NCBI GenBank assembly: GCA_003254905.1
Contig: QANU01068867.1
Span: 44,554 to 108,553, forward strand
Source of the DNA: Nissolia schottii
Lineage: Eukaryota > Streptophyta > Magnoliopsida > Fabales > Fabaceae
Direction: 5' to 3'
Length of the DNA: 64,000 nt
The translations under genes were made by a program, and so were the position numbers. The notes under the pieces are model-generated. The model was not told the DNA's origin. It saw only the letters and a list, made by a program, of their open reading frames with translations, and made no database searches. Of this stretch, positions 59,211-64,000 are shown in pieces (position 1 is the stretch's first letter; the number at the start of each line of letters is the position of its first letter).

Positions 59211-60631
59211 ATTTCAATTTTTGTTTGTCTTGTTAATAAGAAATGAAAAGACACCTGACAACTACAACAATTTTACACTCTTCTTAATTAAAAAAATAAA
59301 ATAATCAAATCAAGGGCTATTAATTAATTATATAACCCCTCAAATCATTCCCATTTGTTTAACTAGCCTGGACAGATACACTCTTCCCATTAATTATTTA
59401 CTCTACATCACGATTTCCCCTAATGACCAGTTCACCACATATTATGTAATCAACAACTCTAAGGGAAAAAAGCCAAATTGGAGGGTTCCATTACATTGGA
59501 GGATTCCAAAATGGGAGGCTCATTGTTTCATCAAGGCATATGAACAAGGCCAAAACATAAGTACTGCAGAACATAACAATTCTCAATAACACCAGTAGAA
59601 GCATCATTCTACAATACATAATCCAAATTGCGCACCCTCTACAGACTGGCACGCGTGTGTAGGCACAAACACAGACCAGTATAGCATCCGATCATTTTTT
59701 ACAATTCTCAAAGATTAAGATGAAACCCTTATATGTAGAATACTTCACAAAATCAAGTGTACACAACAACAAAAAATTGTAACAAAATAGTTTCATATAA
59801 CCTTCCATCAAAGTAAACAATTCTTGCTCCATTCAATGCAGATAACAAACTCGATTCCAAAGGATCCTCTGATACCATTGGAGGATATCTTGGGGTATGT
59901 ATACAAGCATGTGTTTTCCTGAAAAATTACACTTAGAATGAGTCAAGTTACATTAACATTTTTAAATCAGCCTCACCAGCAGGGTGGCAGTAAATGCTTG
60001 AAGATCTTATGGTTCTTATGAATAATGATTGCACATAGATATTAATTGCCTGCAGGTTGAAACAACTCCCAGGTATTGTCAACTGCCTAAAGATGATAAA
60101 CATGAGAAAATGGAGAGAAGGCGAGCGACAGAAAATAGATAAGCAAGTACAAAGCTTGCAGCTTCAGTTCATCTTTTATTTCTTCAAGGGTATCCATCTA
60201 TTGTTCTATGTTGAAACCATGCAAATCACCGTCACCAGAATCTCAATTAGGACCACCTAACTAATGCTTTTCTTTTCCACCCCTTATCAATTCTAGTAAT
60301 GGTGTAGGGACCAGATCAATTATGCCAAAAAGAAATGTCGAGTGATGACATAATATGAATCGTGCTAAAACAACCGAAACCATGTAGAATTTATTAAATG
60401 AACTACTGCCTGTTCAAAAACTGATTAATGCAAGAAACCATCTGATGATACTCATGATCTGCTTCATGGTTCAAATTTAGATTATGAAATCAATCTTAAA
60501 TAGTAAACTGAAAAAATTCAAAATCATTGCCTAAGATATCTTAAAATGTCTTTCCTTATAGATGAATGACCTTAAGTCCTCTAATTTCTAGACTTATGTT
60601 TTTCTTCTATTATCAAAATAACACACAAAAT

Positions 60632-61113
60632 ACCTTGGCAGGGTCTGACAGGACTACATATGCCTTTCCAATTATTTTAAAAAGCCTATCAGTATCTCTG
60701 TGTACTTCTTCAGCAATATCTTTCCATACCCTATCATCTCCACTGTCACTTGCCAAAATTTGGGCAGCCGAAAGAATATAAAAATTGTTAAAATCATTAT
60801 TAATGCATGAGTACTTAACCAAGATGCCNACAGGACTACATATGCCTTTCCAATTATTTTGAAAAGCCTATCAGCATCTCTGTGTACTTCTTCAGCAATA
60901 TCTTTCCATACCCTATCATCTCCACTGTCACTTGCCAAAATTTGGGCAGCCGAAAGAATATAAAAATTGTTAAAATCATTATTAATGCATGAGTACTTAA
61001 CCAAGATGCCAATCAAAAAACCTTGACAGGGTGATGCCTAAGTGCAGCTTTTCGATAGGCCTTCTTGATTCCAAATTTCGAAATAGATGACTCAACTCCG
61101 CTGCCATCATAAT
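60632..61113 (-). pseudogene. TPR-type DnaJ co-chaperone fragment (J domain), captured
   Basis: The exon-like block 61113-61022 encodes YDGSGVESSISKFGIKKAYR and KAALRHHPVK, helix II and the loop of a J domain as in DNAJC7/TPR-DnaJ proteins. The invariant HPD tripeptide, needed to stimulate Hsp70, reads HPV. The next exon-like block encodes AQILASDSGDD, VWKDIAEEVHRD and DRLFKIIGKAYVVLSDPAK. It is present twice (about 60956-60837 and 60760-60640). The repeat is about 197 bp long and an N at 60829 marks the junction. TPRs are missing. Non-functional. Confidence 0.8.
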
Positions 61114-61588
61114 CTGAATGAGCAGATGCCTTAAATGATTGATAATATTACTGTGAATTAGCAACAGATAGGTTTGTCTAACAACATGCTTTTTTGTCAC
61201 CCATAAAACAAAATTTGCACAGAGAAAGACGAGCGGTGAATTGGTTAATATAGTTTTTAAAATTCAAGTGAAGTGATCAGAAAACAGCAAATTGGTTTTC
61301 ATCAATCCTCGCATCAGTGCATCACACAAAGTGTTGCGCAGGCCCCAAAATTTCCTCAGACCCAAAACAAAACATGTATGCCACACTACACCACAACAGT
61401 TTGCTAGACATATGCCAATCCAGCGTTCCAAAAATGTGCAAGAATACAGAGCGAAGCTTGCATATCTGATGTGCTATTCCCTCAGAGATGGACAACAACT
61501 CAGAATATGGACTACAAAGCACATGATCATGCAATAAAGAGGACAGACTTTAAAATTGATTAGGATGATTCAGATTCAGAGTTCTTAG

Positions 61589-61983
61589 GAGCATTGGATG
61601 GTGATAGGATATCAGAAGCCATAAATTAGTGCAAAAGTATGCATTGAAAGAAAGAAATCACATGATAATGAATATAAAGTGTAAACTGATTATTTTTCAG
61701 ATAAGTTAAACTAATAAACAGTAATATAGGCTTACTTCAAGCCCTTATATAATCTAACTATGAGTACTCTAAAATCTAACAAGCTGCATTGGATGATGAT
61801 CGGATAGTACAAGCCATAAGGTAGTGCAAAAGTATGCATTGAAAGAAAGAAATCACATGATAATGAATACAAAGTGTAAACTGACTATATTTGAGATAAG
61901 TTCAACTGATAAACAGTTATATAGACTTACTTCAAGCCCTTATATAATCTAACTATGAGTACTCTAAAATCTAGCGAGCTGCA
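61589..61983. repeat. Tandem duplication, 2 x about 196 bp
   Basis: Unit 1 (61589-61785) and unit 2 (61786-61983) share GCATTGGATG, AAAAGTATGCATTGAAAGAA, ATCACATGATAATGAATA and CTTATATAATCTAACTATGA blocks in the same order with about 10 percent differences. Confidence 0.8.
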
Positions 61984-62097
61984 AGCCTACGCAAGCAATT
62001 AGTATAACAAGTTCTTGTTGATAGTAGTAAAACTCACATGAATAACTAGTAAATAAAAACCCTTCTAAAAACTCACACCATTTGAGATTTTGATAAT

Positions 62098-62326
62098 TGT
62101 CCTTCAACTTTTGTGTAATTTTCTCTGCTACACGTATGGACTGTTGGCAGTGAGCAAAAGCAGAATCAGAGACAAACAATAGGAAAGCAAATCCATATGA
62201 AGCATCATTAACCCTACTACTTACCTATAAGTGGCTACCAACCAATTCAGTTGCTTTTGAAAGCCTCAGTTTAGGATCAACTGAATCCAACATAGATAGT
62301 TTTTCTTCAATTTGTGCTTTCTTTTC
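62098..62326 (-). pseudogene. LON2: Peroxisomal Lon protease (LON2) fragment, captured
   Basis: The exon-like block 62326-62225 (AG border, GTAAGT donor) encodes EKKAQIEEKLSMLDSVDPKL and RLSKATELVGSHL, then a stop: the codon before the donor is TAG where Gln (CAG) is expected. The next block from 62140 (AACAG border) encodes SIRVAEKITQK and then diverges. These are consecutive exons of the LON2 N-terminal/linker region. The ATPase and Ser-Lys protease domains are absent. Inferred to be transposon cargo, because it lies with pieces of two other genes between CACTA-like ends. Confidence 0.8.
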
Positions 62327-62396
62327 CTAATTGCAAATTGCGCAATCATTACTTGGTTAGTTCCTAATGAAACTAATTACAATTTTTAAATTTTAG

Positions 62397-62795
62397 CTAA
62401 TAATGGTTGACAGTAAAATTTTGGGGAAAATTAAAGAAAGTGAGGGAATCAGAGTTACCAGGAGAAAATGAAAAGGAGGACGGCGCAAGTGGCGGAGCAG
62501 CGCCAGAGACGAGGCCTTTGCTGCAGCAGAGGCATCTAATGACGCCGTTAAGGACGTTGCGCCTCATGAAGAGGAGGGCAAAGGCGGCGAGGCCGTAGAT
62601 GGTGGAGGCGTCGGTGGTGTAAAAGCAGTAAGTTTTCTCGTCGTACTCATCGGGAACCACTTTCGCTGCCGGTGTTCTTGTTGGTGTTTCTGCTACATCT
62701 TCCGAAGAAGGAGAAGGAGATGGATTATGGTTTTTGAGAGGTGGAGGAGGCACTAGAATAAGGAATTTGAAGACACCTCCAAATTTCTGGACCAA
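62397..62795 (-). pseudogene. DUF1218 membrane protein fragment, captured
   Basis: A 132-codon minus-strand frame contains VVPDEYDEKTYCFYTTDAS, then IYGLAAFALLF and VLNGVIRCLCCSKGLVSG. This matches the second and third segments of plant DUF1218 proteins, small four-helix membrane proteins linked to cell wall or lignin modification in some members. The first helix is replaced by a Pro/Ser-rich stretch. After the CLCCSKG block the frame continues into unrelated sequence to a stop at 62397. The fourth helix is missing. Probably non-functional, though the frame is open. Confidence 0.65.
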
Positions 62796-62814
62796 AGAGA
62801 AATTTAGGTCAAGA

Positions 62815-63322
62815 TTAAATTAACAGAGAAAAAACAGAATTAACATAAAAAAAAAAAAGGAAAACTAGACTAATGGTGGTGTCGCTGAGATCGAGGCTAC
62901 GCAGCGGGGTGTTGGCGGCAGCGGCAAAGACGCGATGCCAAAGGAGACGCGTACCTGGTGGAGGCGTAGATGGAGACATGAGAGAAGGAGATTGTGGGCT
63001 CTGACTTTGACTGAGAGAACGAGACACATACGGTAGAGCTGGAGGCAGTGGGGGTGGAGACGCAGACGTAGAGTGGGAGGCGGGAGGCGGCGACCAAGAG
63101 ACGCAGACGGCGATGGGATTGAAAGGGAGAGATGCGTGCGAAAGAGAAGAAGAGAGGGATGCGTCTCGTGAGTGCGACTCTTCCCATCTCATATTTCTTT
63201 TTTTTTAATCCACAGCGGTTGGGAATGCAACAGCTGCATTCCAGCAACAATTTGTTTAACCGCTGCAAATAAAGTGCTGCAATTTCATCCTTTTGGTGTT
63301 GGGTTAGGACTCTCGTTAACAA
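62815..63322 (-). other. Pro/Ser-rich open frames at the right end of the CACTA-like element
   Basis: Two overlapping minus-strand frames (63322-62897 and 63192-62815) without recognised domains. They would form the 5' part of any transcript running through the captured fragments. Could be another captured piece (GC-richer than flanks) or chance. Confidence 0.3.
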
Positions 63323-63381
63323 AATCCTTTTTTCAATTCTTCAACTCTAATACCTCCCACAAATTTTAAGAAAAATGCCAA

Positions 63382-63531
63382 TTTGACACCAAGTTTTGTG
63401 TAACCATCCAGTCACCCACTCACAAACATCATAGAGCTTACACTTACATAATTAATGTGAATGTGTGTCGCATATGTTTGTGAGAAAGATGGCTAAGTTA
63501 TTGGGTGGCTACACGACACTTGGTGTCAAAA
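63382..63531. mobile_element. MITE with about 50-bp inverted repeats
   Basis: TTTGACACCAAGTTTTGTGT at the left and, in reverse from the right end, TTTGACACCAAGTGTCGTGT. Matching continues to CACAAACAT on both arms around a short centre. No target duplication was resolved. Confidence 0.75.
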
Positions 63532-64000
63532 TTTTAATTGCAGCAACTAAGTCGTTTCTCTTCCAATAAAGCTTGTTAGGCGGAGATCAGAGTTTAAGTA
63601 CACTTAATTAAGTGTGTTAACACTTTATGGATGTGGAGGGAAGTGTGTTTAATTTATGCGAAGAGTAATAGAATAAAACAATGCATGTGAATAACACTTT
63701 ACAGTGAAACCCACTGTCACTATTGTGGAACTAGGTTTCCCTAGTTGTTCCAATTGTTTAATACAATATGTTTTGATGATAACAAATACAATATGTTCTA
63801 ATTGCCTATGCTTATTGTATATGCTTATATTTGTAGAACTAGGTTCCCTAGTTGTTCTATATCTTGATGATGACAAATAGAACATAACAAATAGATAATG
63901 ACAATTAGAATGCAAAAGGATGTTATATGCTAAATAGAATACATTTGATCTTGTATGATTGAACTTGATGGTAATCATATAGCTTACACATCATACAATG
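63532..64000. other. Intergenic DNA at the window edge
   Basis: No gene recognised. The phrase GAACTAGGTTTCCCTAGTTGTTC and a close variant occur at about 63728-63750 and 63837-63858 with similar sequence after each, an imperfect direct repeat of about 110 bp. Confidence 0.5.

Larger units (their letters stand above)
59027..63298 (-). mobile_element. CACTA-like transposon carrying fragments of three host genes
   Basis: The left end reads CACAACAAGAAAAAG at 59027, close to the CACTACAAGAAAA consensus. The right end read inward from 63298 is CACCAAAAGGATG. Subterminal repeats occur at both ends: GCGGCGGTT/AACCGCCGC and GCAGCGGTT/AACCGCTGC at 59050-59205 and 63213-63270. Flanks are TTA and TTG, so the 3-bp target duplication is imperfect. 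No transposase was seen. Inside, on the minus strand, are exon pieces of DUF1218, LON2 and DnaJ genes in this 5'-3' order. Both termini have drifted from CACTA, so the borders are probable rather than proven. Confidence 0.6.

Overview
The window is nuclear DNA of a flowering plant. The evidence is GT-AG introns, AT-rich intergenic DNA, plant-only gene families (DUF604 glycosyltransferase-like, trihelix factor, SnRK1 beta subunit, HIPP metallochaperone-like protein) and dense nested retrotransposons. Protein details and the gene-fragment-rich CACTA-like DNA suggest a legume, most likely a phaseoloid such as Glycine, Vigna or Phaseolus. That placement is inference. No organelle, bacterial or rRNA/tRNA genes were seen. 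A 58-base N run and single Ns mark it as a draft assembly.

Layout. 1-5.6 kb: two tandem DUF604 genes on the minus strand, the first cut by the window edge; the second is rebuilt here as three exons (494 aa) and has a SINE in intron 1 and a hAT-type MITE just upstream. 6.8-14.8 kb: a long-TIR element, a CACTA-like region with fragments of two receptor kinases, then a 5'-LTR/gag/protease Ty3 relic inserted in an older Ty3 reverse transcriptase relic. 14.9-30.3 kb: a nested retrotransposon block. It holds a non-autonomous LTR element (14883-22340), three LTRs of one TGATAAG-type family (one inside another, all with 5-bp target duplications), a complete TRIM (27789-28924) and Ty3 protease remains.

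31.4-40.1 kb: two divergent genes, a trihelix factor (minus, 369 aa, lacking the N-terminal trihelix of its relatives) and a nine-exon Nudix hydrolase (plus, 348 aa) with an N-terminal extension that looks like a targeting presequence. 40.1-47.5 kb: repeats, including an insertion with an A-rich tail and 14-bp target duplications, a 1-kb Mutator-like element with a perfect 9-bp duplication, and a tandemly duplicated PIF1/Helitron helicase fragment. 47.5-51 kb: SnRK1 beta subunit (288 aa). 54.5-55.6 kb: HIPP gene (222 aa).

59-63.3 kb: a CACTA-like element carrying decayed minus-strand pieces of three unrelated host genes: a DUF1218 protein, the peroxisomal protease LON2 and a TPR-type DnaJ protein.

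The intact genes are ordinary single-copy-style plant genes with no shared pathway. The unusual content is in the transposons: gene-fragment capture, LTR ends that carry extra primer-binding-site units, and an eight-copy quasi-palindromic motif in every LTR of one family.
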